From assembly GCF_014646515.1 (NCBI RefSeq), contig NZ_BMNK01000002.1:124001-188000 (forward strand): 64,000 nt of DNA. Direction: 5' to 3'. Shown piece by piece: positions 41,149 through 49,691 of the stretch. Each line of letters opens with the position of its first letter. Position 1 is the first letter of the stretch. A model generated the notes under the pieces. That model worked only from the letters and a program-made list of their open reading frames with translations. It ran no database searches and was not told the DNA's origin. This stretch comes from Nonomuraea glycinis (GTDB lineage Bacteria; Actinomycetota; Actinomycetes; Streptosporangiales; Streptosporangiaceae). Both the position numbers and the translations under genes were made by a program.

Positions 41149-42399
41149 ATGACCGTGACCCTGTCCGCCACCCTGGCGGCCAACGAAGACATCGAGCGAA
41201 GACGCCGCGCCGGGGAACACGTGCTCCACCTGGCTTTCGGTGAGGCAGGGCTGCCCGTGCACCCGGCGCTGCGCGACAAGCTGGTCGCCGCCTCCGATCG
41301 CAACGGCTACGGGCCGGTCGCGGGGGCGGCCGAGCTCCGGAGCGCGGCGGCGGGCTACTGGACACGACGGGGGCTCACCACCGACCCCGAGCAGGTCGTC
41401 AGCGGACCGGGCAGCAAGTCGCTGCTGTACGGCCTGCTGCTGGCGATCGGCGGCGACATCGTCCTGCCCAGACCCAGTTGGGTCAGCTACGCCGCGCAGG
41501 CCGACCTGGTCGGCTCCCACCCCATCCTGGTCCCCACGCCACACGGCGAGGGTGGCGTGCCGGACCCGGATTTGGTCACCGCGGCCGTGCAGCGCGCCAG
41601 GGCCCAGGGCCGGACCGTCCGCTCCCTGCTCGTGACGCTGCCGGACAACCCCACGGGCCGGCTCGCGACGCCCCCGACCATCCGCCGCCTGGTGGAGGTC
41701 GCCCGCGAGCTCGACCTCTACATCATCTCCGACGAGATCTACCGTGACCTGCTGCACGACCCGGCCACGCCGTACACCTCACCGGCGGACCTGGCTCCCG
41801 AGCGCACGGTCGTCACCACCGGCCTGAGCAAGAGCCTGGCGCTCGGCGGCTGGCGGATCGGCGTGGCCCGGCTGCCCGATGACGCGGCCGACCTGCGGGC
41901 CGGCCTGCTCGCGGTGGCCAGCGAGATCTGGTCGGCCCCGGCCGCCCCGGTGCAGGAGGCCGCGGCGTACGCCTTCACCGATCCGCCCGAGCTGACCGAG
42001 CGCATCGCGCTGAGCGGGAGGCTGCACGGCACGCTGGCGCACGCCGTACGCGACCGGTTCGTCGCGATCGGGGCCGACGTGCCCGTCCCCCAGGGCGGCT
42101 TCTATCTCTATCCGGACCTGAGCCACCTGCGGCTCGGCGGCGCGGCGGAGATCACCAGAATCCTGCTCGACGAGCACGGCATCGGCGTGCTGCCCGGCCA
42201 CGCGTTCGGCGACGACCCCGCCGCCGCGCGGGTGCGCGTCGCGGTCAGCCTGCTGTACGGGACCACGGCCGACGACCGCACCGCCGCGCTGAACAGCGCG
42301 GATCCACTCCAGCTCCCCTGGATCGCGGCCGCGCTCGACCACCTGTCGATGGGACTGAAGGAGCTTTCCCTGGTACGGCAAGCAGCGCTCGTGCCGTGA
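41149..42399 (+). CDS. Pyridoxal-phosphate aminotransferase, class I/II
   Basis: 416 residues from ATG 41149 (MTVTLSATLAANEDIERRRR). Fold-type I features: FGEAGLPVHPALRDKL, NGYGPVAGAAELRSA, VSGPGSKSLLYGLLLAI, DNPTGRLA, ISDEIYRDLL, and the PLP lysine in TTGLSKSLALGGWRIGVARL. The substrate is not decidable; aspartate/aromatic aminotransferase relatives look closest. ATG 41113 is possible but has no RBS. A LysR gene is divergent and a terminator follows. Confidence 0.92.
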   Translation: MTVTLSATLAANEDIERRRRAGEHVLHLAFGEAGLPVHPALRDKLVAASDRNGYGPVAGAAELRSAAAGYWTRRGLTTDPEQVVSGPGSKSLLYGLLLAIGGDIVLPRPSWVSYAAQADLVGSHPILVPTPHGEGGVPDPDLVTAAVQRARAQGRTVRSLLVTLPDNPTGRLATPPTIRRLVEVARELDLYIISDEIYRDLLHDPATPYTSPADLAPERTVVTTGLSKSLALGGWRIGVARLPDDAADLRAGLLAVASEIWSAPAAPVQEAAAYAFTDPPELTERIALSGRLHGTLAHAVRDRFVAIGADVPVPQGGFYLYPDLSHLRLGGAAEITRILLDEHGIGVLPGHAFGDDPAAARVRVAVSLLYGTTADDRTAALNSADPLQLPWIAAALDHLSMGLKELSLVRQAALVP

Positions 42400-42407
42400 A
42401 CCCGCGA

Positions 42408-42436
42408 GGCCCCGCCCGACGGAAATGGGCGGGGCC
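42408..42436. terminator. Terminator after the aminotransferase gene
   Basis: GGCCCCGCCC (42408-42417) pairs with GGGCGGGGCC (42427-42436), then GCAATTTT gives a short U-tract. It is 8 bases beyond the stop. Confidence 0.85.
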
Positions 42437-42463
42437 GCAATTTTCCTGGCACCTATTTCTCTT

Positions 42464-42500
42464 CGAGCGTGACGCCCCCGTTTTTCCTGGGTCACGCTCG
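42464..42500. other. Second hairpin between aminotransferase and SARP genes
   Basis: CGAGCGTGAC (42464-42473) pairs with GTCACGCTCG (42491-42500); the loop contains GTTTTT. It may be a back-up terminator or part of the SARP gene control region. Confidence 0.55.
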
Positions 42501-42530
42501 CTGACCACAGGATGCTGTGCACGGCTCAAT

Positions 42531-42553
42531 GCCGAATCAAAGGCGAATCAACG
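42531..42553 (+). promoter_or_regulatory. 11-bp-spaced direct repeats upstream of the SARP gene
   Basis: GCCGAATCAAAG and GGCGAATCAACG place CGAATCAA at 42533 and 42544, exactly 11 bases apart. SARP-type OmpR-like domains bind heptamer repeats on an 11-bp pitch, so this is a candidate autoregulatory site about 100 bases before the SARP start. Confidence 0.5.
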
Positions 42554-42648
42554 CTTCGGTTAACGAATGCCTCCGTGCCTAGGTGCTCGGCGACTATGGA
42601 TCTATCATTCGGTAACAAATCGTTCCATTGCGTTGGAGACAAGCGGGC

Positions 42649-45642
42649 ATGGCTGGTCAGGACGTCGAAAGCAGGCTGCGGTTCGCCGTGCTGGGTCCCG
42701 TCCGCGCGTGGCGCGATGGCAGCGAGCTCGATCTGGGCACCCCGTTGCAGCGGTCGATCCTCGGCATGCTGCTCCTGCGCGAGGGCCGGGCGGTCACGCC
42801 GTCCGAGATGATCGACGCCGTCTGGGGTGAGGAAGCGCCCCCGAGAGCGCTGGGCGCGCTGCGCACCTACGTCTCCCGGCTGCGCACGGTCCTGGAGCCG
42901 CACCGGCCCGCCCGTACCCGTCCTGACCTGCTCACCTCCGTCGGCCGGGGCTACGCCCTGCGGTTGCCCCCGAACTCCCTGGACCTGACCCGGTTCGAGG
43001 CGGGCATCGCCGAGGCGGAGACCGCGCGCCGGGCGGGCAAGCTGTCGGCCGCCGCCGAGTGCCTGCGCGTCGCGCTCGGCCTGTTCGAGGGCGAGCCGCT
43101 GGCCGGAGCCGTCGGCCCCTACGCCGAGCACCAGCGCGACCGGCTGGTCGAGCGCCGGCTCAACGTCATCGAGTCGCTCATGGATTTGGACCTGGAGCTC
43201 GGCAATCACGCGGCGGTGGTCTCCGAGCTGATCGCGCTGACCGCCGACCACCCGCTGCGCGAGCGGCTGCGCGCCCAGCTCATGCTGGCCTACTACCGGT
43301 GCGGGCGGCAGGGCGACGCGCTGGCGGTGTTCACCGAGACGCGCGAGGCCCTGATCGAGGAGCTCGGCATCGAGCCGGGCCCCGAGCTGGCCGCGCTGCA
43401 CCAGCGCATCCTGGCCGCCGACCCCACGCTGGCCGTCACGCCGGCCGCCACTGGAGCCGCCGCCGGGGCCGCCGCGCAGGCGCCCGAGCCGGAGGAGGAT
43501 CCGGCGCCGGAGCTGCCCCGCCCCGCGCAGTTGCCGGCCGCGGTGAACGACTTCACCGGGCGCAGGGAGATCGCCGGGCGGCTCCGTACGCTGCTGTCGG
43601 CGCAGTCGTCGGCCGAAGGGGTGCCCGTCGCGGTGATCTGCGGCATCGGCGGCGTCGGCAAGACGACGCTGGCCGTCCACGTGGCGCACGCGAGCGGCGA
43701 GGTGTTCCCCGACGGGCAGCTCTACGTCGACCTGCGCGGGTACGCCGACGAGGCCACCGCGCCCGAGTCGGCGCTCGGCGCGTTCCTGCGGGCCCTCGGC
43801 ATCCCGCCCGACGTGATCCCGGAAGTGCCGGCCGAGCGCTCCGCGCTGTACCGGTCGCTGCTCGCCGACCGGCGCATCCTGGTGCTGCTCGACAACGCTC
43901 GCGACGCCGCGCAGGTGAGCCCGCTGCTGCCCGGTTCGCCCGGATGCGCGGCGCTGGTCACCAGCCGGGTCAAGCTCGCCGACCTGCCGTCGGCCCGGCT
44001 GATCGACCTGGACGTGATGGAGCCGGACGAGGCCCTGTCGCTGTTCGCCGCGGTGGCCGGGCCCGAGCGGGTGGCGGCCGAGCACGCCGCCGCCATGGAC
44101 GTGGTGGCCGCCTGCGGGTTCCTGCCGCTGGCCGTACGGATCGTGGCGGCCAGACTGGCGGCCCGGCCGTCCTGGACGGTGAGCTCGCTGGTGTCCCGGC
44201 TGGCCGACGAGCAGCGCCGCCTGGACGAGCTGCGGGTGGGTGACCTCGCCGTCGAGGCCACGTTCGCGCTCGGGTACGGCCAGCTCGAAGCCGCCCAAGC
44301 TCGTGCGTTCCGGCTGCTGTCGCTGCCCACCGGGCCGGACATCTCCACCGGAGCCGCGGCCGCCGTCCTGTCGCTGACCGCGCGCCAGGCCGAGGACGTG
44401 CTGGAGTCGCTCGTCGACGCGAGCCTGCTGGAGGCGCCCGCCCCCGGCCGCTACCGCTTCCACGACCTGCTCAAGCTGTTCGCGCGGCGGGCGCTGGAGA
44501 AGAGCGAGCGGCCGCAGGCCCGCACCATGGCGCTGCGCAGGCTGCTCGACTTCTATCTCGCCTCCTGCCAGTCGGCGCACCGGCTGGCCTACGAGGGCAG
44601 CATGATCTCCGGCAACCTCGCGGTGGCCGGCAGCGGCCGCGTGTTCGGCACGACCGACGAGGCCGTCGCCTGGCTGATCGCCGAGGGCGACTCGCTGTTC
44701 GCCGCGATCAACCAGGCCGCCACCTCCTCGCGCGCCGCCGAGCAGCTCCTGCCCGCCGGCGACCTGCTGGTGGCCATGGAGCCGCTGCTGGAGTCCGGCA
44801 CCCACACCCGCGAGTTCGACCACGGGACCCGCGCCGTGCTCGCCGCCGCCATGAAGATCGGCGACCAGGCCAGTGAGCTGCGTGCCAGGTACGTGCTCGG
44901 CAGGGTGCTGTTCGCCGGGAACCGGTTGCCGGAGGCGGAGGAGCAGTTCAAGATCGTGCACGAGCTGTCCACGGCGCGCCAGGAGAAGATCGTCACCGGC
45001 GAGGTGCTGAACGCCCTGGCCGTCGTCGTCGGCCGCCAGCGCCGCCACACCGAGGCGCTGGCCTGGTTCGAGACGGCCTCGCAGTGGTACCGCGACAACG
45101 GCGTGCCCGCCGGTGAGGCGCTGGTGCTCAGCTACTCCGCCCGCGACCACCTCGGCCTGGGCCACGCCAAGGACGCCATCGCCGCGGCCGAGAAGGGCCT
45201 GGCCATCTTCACCGAGATCGGCAGCGGCGCCGGCACCGCAAGGGCCCGCTACCACCTCGGCATCGTGCTGTCGCGGGTCGGCCGGCTCACCGAGGCCGTC
45301 CACCACCACGCCGAATGCCTGGAGTTCTTCAGGGCGAGCAAGCAGCGCGTCTGGGAGCAGCGGGTCTGCTCCCGGCTGGCGGAGACGTTCATCACCGCCG
45401 AGCGCTACAGCGACGCCGTGCGCCACGCGGAGGAGGCCCTGGTGGTCTCCAGGGAGATCGGCCATCCGTTCGGGGAAGCGCTCTCCCTCACGGTGCTGGG
45501 CAAGGCGCTCAAAGGGCTCGGCAGCGCCACGAGGAGCACCGACTGTCTACGGCAGGCCTTCGACATCTTCACCCGCCTCGGCGCCCCCGAGGCCGGGGAC
45601 CTCAGGCTCCTCCTGGACGGCGCTCAGGTCGTCGAGTCCTGA
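42649..45642 (+). CDS. AfsR/SARP family regulator with NB-ARC and TPR domains
   Basis: 997 residues from ATG 42649 (GGAG 11 bases upstream). Domain order: OmpR-like winged helix (about 5-100, LRFAVLGPVRAWRDGSELDL), bacterial transcriptional activation domain (about 105-250, LDLTRFEAGIAEAETARRAG), a Pro/Ala linker, an NB-ARC-type ATPase (Walker A ICGIGGVGKTTLAV; LVLLDNARDAAQVSPLLPG; CGFLPLAVRIVAARLA), then C-terminal TPRs (about 720-990). This is the full AfsR architecture: a global or pathway regulator of secondary metabolism, often modulated by Ser/Thr kinases. No biosynthetic cluster is adjacent. Confidence 0.94.
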   Translation: MAGQDVESRLRFAVLGPVRAWRDGSELDLGTPLQRSILGMLLLREGRAVTPSEMIDAVWGEEAPPRALGALRTYVSRLRTVLEPHRPARTRPDLLTSVGRGYALRLPPNSLDLTRFEAGIAEAETARRAGKLSAAAECLRVALGLFEGEPLAGAVGPYAEHQRDRLVERRLNVIESLMDLDLELGNHAAVVSELIALTADHPLRERLRAQLMLAYYRCGRQGDALAVFTETREALIEELGIEPGPELAALHQRILAADPTLAVTPAATGAAAGAAAQAPEPEEDPAPELPRPAQLPAAVNDFTGRREIAGRLRTLLSAQSSAEGVPVAVICGIGGVGKTTLAVHVAHASGEVFPDGQLYVDLRGYADEATAPESALGAFLRALGIPPDVIPEVPAERSALYRSLLADRRILVLLDNARDAAQVSPLLPGSPGCAALVTSRVKLADLPSARLIDLDVMEPDEALSLFAAVAGPERVAAEHAAAMDVVAACGFLPLAVRIVAARLAARPSWTVSSLVSRLADEQRRLDELRVGDLAVEATFALGYGQLEAAQARAFRLLSLPTGPDISTGAAAAVLSLTARQAEDVLESLVDASLLEAPAPGRYRFHDLLKLFARRALEKSERPQARTMALRRLLDFYLASCQSAHRLAYEGSMISGNLAVAGSGRVFGTTDEAVAWLIAEGDSLFAAINQAATSSRAAEQLLPAGDLLVAMEPLLESGTHTREFDHGTRAVLAAAMKIGDQASELRARYVLGRVLFAGNRLPEAEEQFKIVHELSTARQEKIVTGEVLNALAVVVGRQRRHTEALAWFETASQWYRDNGVPAGEALVLSYSARDHLGLGHAKDAIAAAEKGLAIFTEIGSGAGTARARYHLGIVLSRVGRLTEAVHHHAECLEFFRASKQRVWEQRVCSRLAETFITAERYSDAVRHAEEALVVSREIGHPFGEALSLTVLGKALKGLGSATRSTDCLRQAFDIFTRLGAPEAGDLRLLLDGAQVVES

Positions 45643-46074
45643 GTACAGCTCGTCGTCCAGACGTGTCATCCACACATGATTGAACAAGGCTGTCCTCTTC
45701 GGGCGTCAGGAGCCCCCGCCGATCCGTACCGAGCTGGAATTCGGCCCGGCCGGCCGTCTGACCGCCACGCTTCGCTAGGGGGCCCGGTTATCCGGATGCT
45801 CCGCGTAGCGGCTAGCCGCCTCACATCGACGGCCGGCCGGACCCGACACGGCCCTCGAACCCCCCAGGTCCGTGTCGCAGATCACAGCCTGCCCGGGGGC
45901 GCTCAACAACCAATCAACGGCGAATCAAAGAAAGAAGAGAGGGCCCGGTGAAGCACGGGCACCGGGGTGCGTCCGGCGAAGCAAAGGAAGCGGGTGGACC
46001 TGGCAAATCAAGGGAAGGTGGGCCCGGCGGGCCCAGGAAGAGGCGAATCATGGAGGAGGGAACGGCTCAGCGGA
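45643..46074. other. Long non-coding interval downstream of the SARP gene
   Basis: 432 bases with no convincing gene at the left. It holds hairpins CGACACGG/CCGTGTCG (45844-45877) and CCCGGTG/CACCGGG (45944-45966), and AATCAA repeats 11 bases apart at 45912 and 45923 that echo the pair upstream of the SARP gene. From about 45905 to 46090 the sequence is A/G-rich with reiterated GGCGAAGCAAAGG-like words. Confidence 0.6.
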
Positions 46075-46103
46075 TCAGAGAAGGAAGTAGCGTTCGGCGA
46101 TGA
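45948..46103 (+). CDS. Possible small basic peptide downstream of the SARP gene (51 aa)
   Basis: GTG 45948 opens VKHGHRGASGEAKEAGGPGK, then SREGGPGGPRKRRIMEEGTA and QRIREGSSVRR. GAGAGGG lies before the start. It overlaps the convergent methyltransferase gene by 29 bases. S. coelicolor afsR is followed by the small gene afsS, so a small gene here is plausible, but the peptide does not resemble AfsS and the frame may be chance. Confidence 0.2.
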   Translation: MKHGHRGASGEAKEAGGPGKSREGGPGGPRKRRIMEEGTAQRIREGSSVRR

Positions 46104-47472
46104 GAGGGCGGATGGCGTCGGGGTGCGGCATCGCACCATCTCCGACCAGCTCGGCGATCACGTTGAGCAGCGGGCCGAGGGCCAGCTCTCCGTCGCAGAC
46201 GCCGGCCAGCGCGGCCTCCACCGTGCCCACCTCCCTGCTGCGCCGCAGGCCCGTCGTCTGGCGCAGCACGATCCGCATGGGGTCTTCGGCGCCGGGCAGT
46301 CCGACGCGCTCGTCGAGCAGCCCCTCCGCGGTGCGCAGCAGCGCCGAGTCGAGATCGGGGACGCGGTGCGCGGTCGTGATCGCGTCCAGCACGTCGTCGA
46401 CGTAGTCGCCGACGGGAAGGGCGACCTTGTGGGTGAGCTGCTCCACGCGGACGACCGGGTCGAGCGTGCCCGAGTTGCGCATGGTGATCCAGCCGAAGCC
46501 GACCCCCTCCACCTTGTGCTCCTCGAACCAGGCCAGCCAGCGGTCGTAGTGCTCGGTGTAGCCGGCGGTGCCGTGCTCGGCGGCGTCCCTGAGCCAGAGC
46601 TCGACGTACTCGGCCGGGTCCTGGACGTCACGCTCGACCACCCAGGCGTCGCAGCCGCCGTCGCGCAGCCAGCCGCCGACGCGCTCGCGCCAGTCCTCGC
46701 CCTCGACGTGCAGCCAGCTGGCCAGGAAGTGGGCCTGGCCGTCGGGATTGAGGTGGCGGGGCGTGCGGCGTACGAGCTCGCGGCAGAAGTCGTCGCCCTC
46801 GGCTCCCGACTCGCGGTAGGTCAGCTCACCACCGGGCGAGATGACGAACGGCGGGTTGGCGACGATCAGGTCGAACAGCTCGTCCGCCACCGGCTCGTAC
46901 AGCGAGCCGGTGCGGGCCTCCACCCTCGTGACGCCGGACAGCCGCCAGCTGAGTCTGGCCAGCTCGATCGCCCGGGGGTTCACATCGGTCGCCGTGACGC
47001 GCTGCGCCCGCTCCGCCAGGGACAGCACCTGCACGCCGCAGCCGGTGCCGAGGTCGAGGGCGCGCTCGACCGGCCGGCGGGTGACGAGCTGGGCCAGGTT
47101 GGCCGACGCGCCGCCCGCGCCCACCACGTGATCGGGGCGCAGCGCCGGATCGCCGGGGCGCACCTTGCGGTCGGAGACGACGTAGCCGTCCTGCTCCCAG
47201 GGCTGCAGGTGCACCTCCGCCCTGGCCCGCGTGCCCGTCAGCCGCACCAGGCCGGACTCCAGCACCGCGGCGGGCAGGTCGCCCGCGTCCACCTCGACGC
47301 CGAGCCACCACAGCCGGATCAGCGCGGCCAGCGGGTCTCCGCCCGCCGTCGCGCGCAGGGCCGGGACCAGCTCCTCACGGGCCAGCGCCGAGGCCGCCAC
47401 GTCGCCGAGCCGATCACGGACGCCGTCGATGGTGTAGCCGGTCTCCAGGAGATGATCGCGCAGTCGTTCCAC
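46075..47472 (-). CDS. HemK-like class I SAM methyltransferase
   Basis: 465 residues. An N-terminal helical domain precedes the methyltransferase core: SAM loop ALDLGTGCGVQVLSLAE, VTATDVNPRAIELARLSWRL, and the catalytic NPPFVISPG motif of N-methyltransferases acting on planar amides or bases. A C-terminal all-alpha/beta extension (about 330-465) ends IAERYFLL. The NPPF motif suggests rRNA, release-factor or protein modification; the target is unknown. Confidence 0.9.
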   Translation of the reverse strand: MERLRDHLLETGYTIDGVRDRLGDVAASALAREELVPALRATAGGDPLAALIRLWWLGVEVDAGDLPAAVLESGLVRLTGTRARAEVHLQPWEQDGYVVSDRKVRPGDPALRPDHVVGAGGASANLAQLVTRRPVERALDLGTGCGVQVLSLAERAQRVTATDVNPRAIELARLSWRLSGVTRVEARTGSLYEPVADELFDLIVANPPFVISPGGELTYRESGAEGDDFCRELVRRTPRHLNPDGQAHFLASWLHVEGEDWRERVGGWLRDGGCDAWVVERDVQDPAEYVELWLRDAAEHGTAGYTEHYDRWLAWFEEHKVEGVGFGWITMRNSGTLDPVVRVEQLTHKVALPVGDYVDDVLDAITTAHRVPDLDSALLRTAEGLLDERVGLPGAEDPMRIVLRQTTGLRRSREVGTVEAALAGVCDGELALGPLLNVIAELVGDGAMPHPDAIRPLIAERYFLL

Positions 47473-47626
47473 GAGTCCATCCTTTCACCGCAGACCTCTA
47501 CGCATGATCCGATACCCACAGTGATCATACTGTTACAGAGATACCCAAGCGTTCCGCAAGCGTCGGACAAGTGGGACGCGATACTTCTAAGGAGGTCGTA
47601 CGCCGTTCGAAGAGGAGCGGACTCAC

Positions 47627-47929
47627 ATGCTCATTCCCTGCCTGGCCTGCGGGTCGCGCTTTCTGCCCGATGACTACTTCGGAGCCTGCTCGGACTACAA
47701 CCGGGGGCTCGACCTGGTGTCGTGGACCTGCCCGGACTGCGGCAACCGCGATGATCTGCGCGTGCTGCCGGGCGAGCTCGGGTTCGGCTATCCGTCCCGG
47801 GGCCGGTTCGACGTGCTCGATCGCGTACGCGTGCCGGGGTTGCGCAGGCAGCGCGGCGAGCTCCGGCTGGACATCTCACTCGACAGCGCGAGCTGGCGGG
47901 TGCTCACGCGGGTCCGCCAGCCGGCCTGA
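47627..47929 (+). CDS. Hypothetical protein with paired CxxC motifs, 100 aa
   Basis: MLIPCLACGSRFLPDDYFGA, then WTCPDCGNRDDLRVLPGELG. C5xxC8 and C34xxC37 could bind zinc as a ribbon. The C-terminal half is basic (RVRVPGLRRQRGELRLDISL). GAGGAG lies 9 bases before the ATG. No family is recognised; it might bind nucleic acid. Confidence 0.7.
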   Translation: MLIPCLACGSRFLPDDYFGACSDYNRGLDLVSWTCPDCGNRDDLRVLPGELGFGYPSRGRFDVLDRVRVPGLRRQRGELRLDISLDSASWRVLTRVRQPA

Positions 47930-47981
47930 GCGGTTCACGTGGCCTAGGCGGATCAAGTGGTCTAGGCAGGCATAGGCAGGT

Positions 47982-48578
47982 CTAGGCGGAGGTCACGCGC
48001 AGGCTCTGCCAGGCCGCCGCGCCCAGGCCCTTGATCTCTTCCTCGGTCGGGGTGTGCGCCCCGGCGAACCACAGGCGGCACATCTCCTGCGCGGGGCCGA
48101 GCCACAGCACGTAGCACATGGTGGCGTGGACGGGCTGGAGGACGCCGTTCTTCATGTGCGGCTTCCACCAGTCGGAGACCTGGCGGAAGAAGCCGTGCCT
48201 GGCCTGGGCCACCTCGGCGCCGCCGGGCTCCTGCTTGCGCGGCGGGCGCTCGCTGATCAGCAGTCTGGCCCGCTCGGGGTGCTCACCGGCCCAGCGCATG
48301 TGGAAGGCGACGACCGCCTCGATGCCGTCGCGCGCCTCCTGGTGGCTGACCAGCTCGGCGACGAAGCGCTCCTGGTAGGACTCGAGGATCTCGGTGTAGA
48401 GCACGCCGAAGACGTGCTCCTTGCTGGCGAAGTGGTGGTAGAAACTACCGACGCTGACACCGCTCTCCTCACGGAGGCTGGCCAGGGTGGTGGCCGAGAC
48501 CCCGTCCTGGCTGAAGCGGCGCAGGGCGCCCTCGATGATGCGAGTCCGTCCGTCGCGGCCGCTCTTGACACTCTTCAC
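47982..48578 (-). CDS. TetR family transcriptional regulator
   Basis: 198 residues from GTG 48578 (VKSVKSGRDGRTRIIEGALR). HTH: TLASLREESGVSVGSFYHHF. The ligand domain is typical (FHMRWAGEHPERARLLISER). The start follows the upstream GNAT stop by 4 bases (TGATGACGTG), so translation is probably coupled; an ATG at 48614 inside the GNAT gene is an alternative. The pair is one operon. Confidence 0.88.
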   Translation of the reverse strand: MKSVKSGRDGRTRIIEGALRRFSQDGVSATTLASLREESGVSVGSFYHHFASKEHVFGVLYTEILESYQERFVAELVSHQEARDGIEAVVAFHMRWAGEHPERARLLISERPPRKQEPGGAEVAQARHGFFRQVSDWWKPHMKNGVLQPVHATMCYVLWLGPAQEMCRLWFAGAHTPTEEEIKGLGAAAWQSLRVTSA

Positions 48579-48582
48579 GTCA

Positions 48583-49095
48583 TCATGGTGCTGCACCAGA
48601 ACCTTGTTCCGCAAATACTTCGCCCTGATGGATCATAGCCGTCACCTCCACACACCCTGAAGCGACCTTCATCTCGGCCCCGGGCCAGATCTTGCGGATC
48701 ATCCTCAGCGCCCGCCGGTTCTCGCCGAGCACGTCCATGCCGACCGTGGTCGCGCCGCGCACCGTCGCCCTGAGCAGCAGCCTGCTGACCAGTTCGGGAC
48801 CCAGTCCGAACCCCTGCCACCGATCCGTGACCACCACGGCGATCTCCACGTCGGCCACGCCGCCCCGGTAGCTCATGGCGTGGCCGATGATCTCACCCTC
48901 GCGCACGGCGACGAGCGCGTCCCTGCGCTCGCTGACCTCGATCAGCGCGCGCACCACGGCGGCGGCCGGGCGGCTGACCCCGGCGAAGAAGCGCAGGGTC
49001 TGCGTGTGCACGGAGAGTCCCGACAGGAAGCGACGGATCCCCTCCTCGTCGTCGGCTCTGGTCGGCCGGATGAGAGGCATCTGGGTTCCAAGCAT
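48583..49095 (-). CDS. GNAT family N-acetyltransferase
   Basis: 170 residues from ATG 49095 (MLGTQMPLIRPTRADDEEGI), with GAAGG 9 bases upstream; ATGs at 49113 and 49134 are alternatives. Acetyl-CoA loop: DRWQGFGLGPELVSRLLLRA (R/Q-x-x-G-x-G/A), then GATTVGMDVLGENRRALRMI. The acceptor is unknown. It is divergent from an HxlR gene across an inverted repeat. Confidence 0.87.
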   Translation of the reverse strand: MLGTQMPLIRPTRADDEEGIRRFLSGLSVHTQTLRFFAGVSRPAAAVVRALIEVSERRDALVAVREGEIIGHAMSYRGGVADVEIAVVVTDRWQGFGLGPELVSRLLLRATVRGATTVGMDVLGENRRALRMIRKIWPGAEMKVASGCVEVTAMIHQGEVFAEQGSGAAP

Positions 49096-49115
49096 GGACT
49101 CAGCCTTCACCATGC

Positions 49116-49142
49116 ACCTAAGTCTGTCAATCAAACTCAGGT
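49116..49142. promoter_or_regulatory. Inverted repeat between the GNAT and hxlR genes
   Basis: ACCTAAGT (49116-49123) and ACTCAGGT (49135-49142) are 8-base arms with one mismatch and an 11-base spacer, ending 12 bases before the HxlR ATG. A candidate HxlR operator controlling both divergent genes. Confidence 0.5.
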
Positions 49143-49153
49143 ATCATGTGTTC

Positions 49154-49621
49154 ATGAACGTGCCCCTCCGGGTTGAGCACTGCTCGATCGAGCGCACTCT
49201 GGACATCGTCGGAGAGAAGTGGACCTTTCTGGTGCTGCGCGAGGCGTTCGCCGGCGTCCGGCGGTTCGCCGACATACAGGCGATCATCGGCGCGCCGCGA
49301 CAGGTCCTCAGCGCGCGGCTGACCCGGCTGGTGGACGAGGGCCTGCTCCGTAAGGTCCCCTACCGCGAGCCCGGCCAGCGGCAGCGCGACGAATATCGGC
49401 TGACGGACAAGGGGCGTGACCTCTATCCCCTGCTCGTCGCCCTCATGCACTGGGGCGACCGATATCTCGCGGGCGAGGACGGCCCGCCCGTCCTGCTGAG
49501 CCATCGCGACTGCGGCGCCCCCATCGAGCAGCACTTCCGCTGCGCCGAAGGCCACGAGGTGGGCGGTCCCCGCGAGGTCACGGCCCGGCCCGGCCCCGGC
49601 TCGGGCCTCCCCACGACCTGA
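49154..49621 (+). CDS. HxlR family transcriptional regulator
   Basis: 155 residues from ATG 49154. Winged helix with the family start CSIERTLDIVGEKWTFLVLR, then EAFAGVRRFADIQAIIGAPR and YRLTDKGRDLYPLLVALMHW. The N-terminal Cys is the residue used by thiol- or formaldehyde-sensing members. A C-terminal extension has HRDCGAPIEQHFRCAEGHEV, adding two Cys and two His. Longer frames upstream run through the GNAT gene and are rejected. Confidence 0.9.
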   Translation: MNVPLRVEHCSIERTLDIVGEKWTFLVLREAFAGVRRFADIQAIIGAPRQVLSARLTRLVDEGLLRKVPYREPGQRQRDEYRLTDKGRDLYPLLVALMHWGDRYLAGEDGPPVLLSHRDCGAPIEQHFRCAEGHEVGGPREVTARPGPGSGLPTT

Positions 49622-49691
49622 GGCATCGGCCCTGGTGCCCAGCCTTGGAGGCGCGTGGAGAGGCATCGGTCCTGGTGCCTACCCTTGGAGG
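49620..49691. repeat. Duplicated 32-bp SURF1 upstream element
   Basis: GAGGCATCGG-CCTGGTGCC-CCTTGGAGG blocks occupy 49620-49651 and 49660-49691 with three differences. Only the second copy has a -10-like TACCCT (49680-49685), 6 bases before the SURF1 GTG; the first has CAGCCT. The first copy overlaps the HxlR stop. Confidence 0.75.

Noticed and set aside
47930..47981. TAGGC(A/G)G words as a tandem array
   Set aside because: The words recur at irregular distances over about 50 bases between convergent genes; not a regular repeat.
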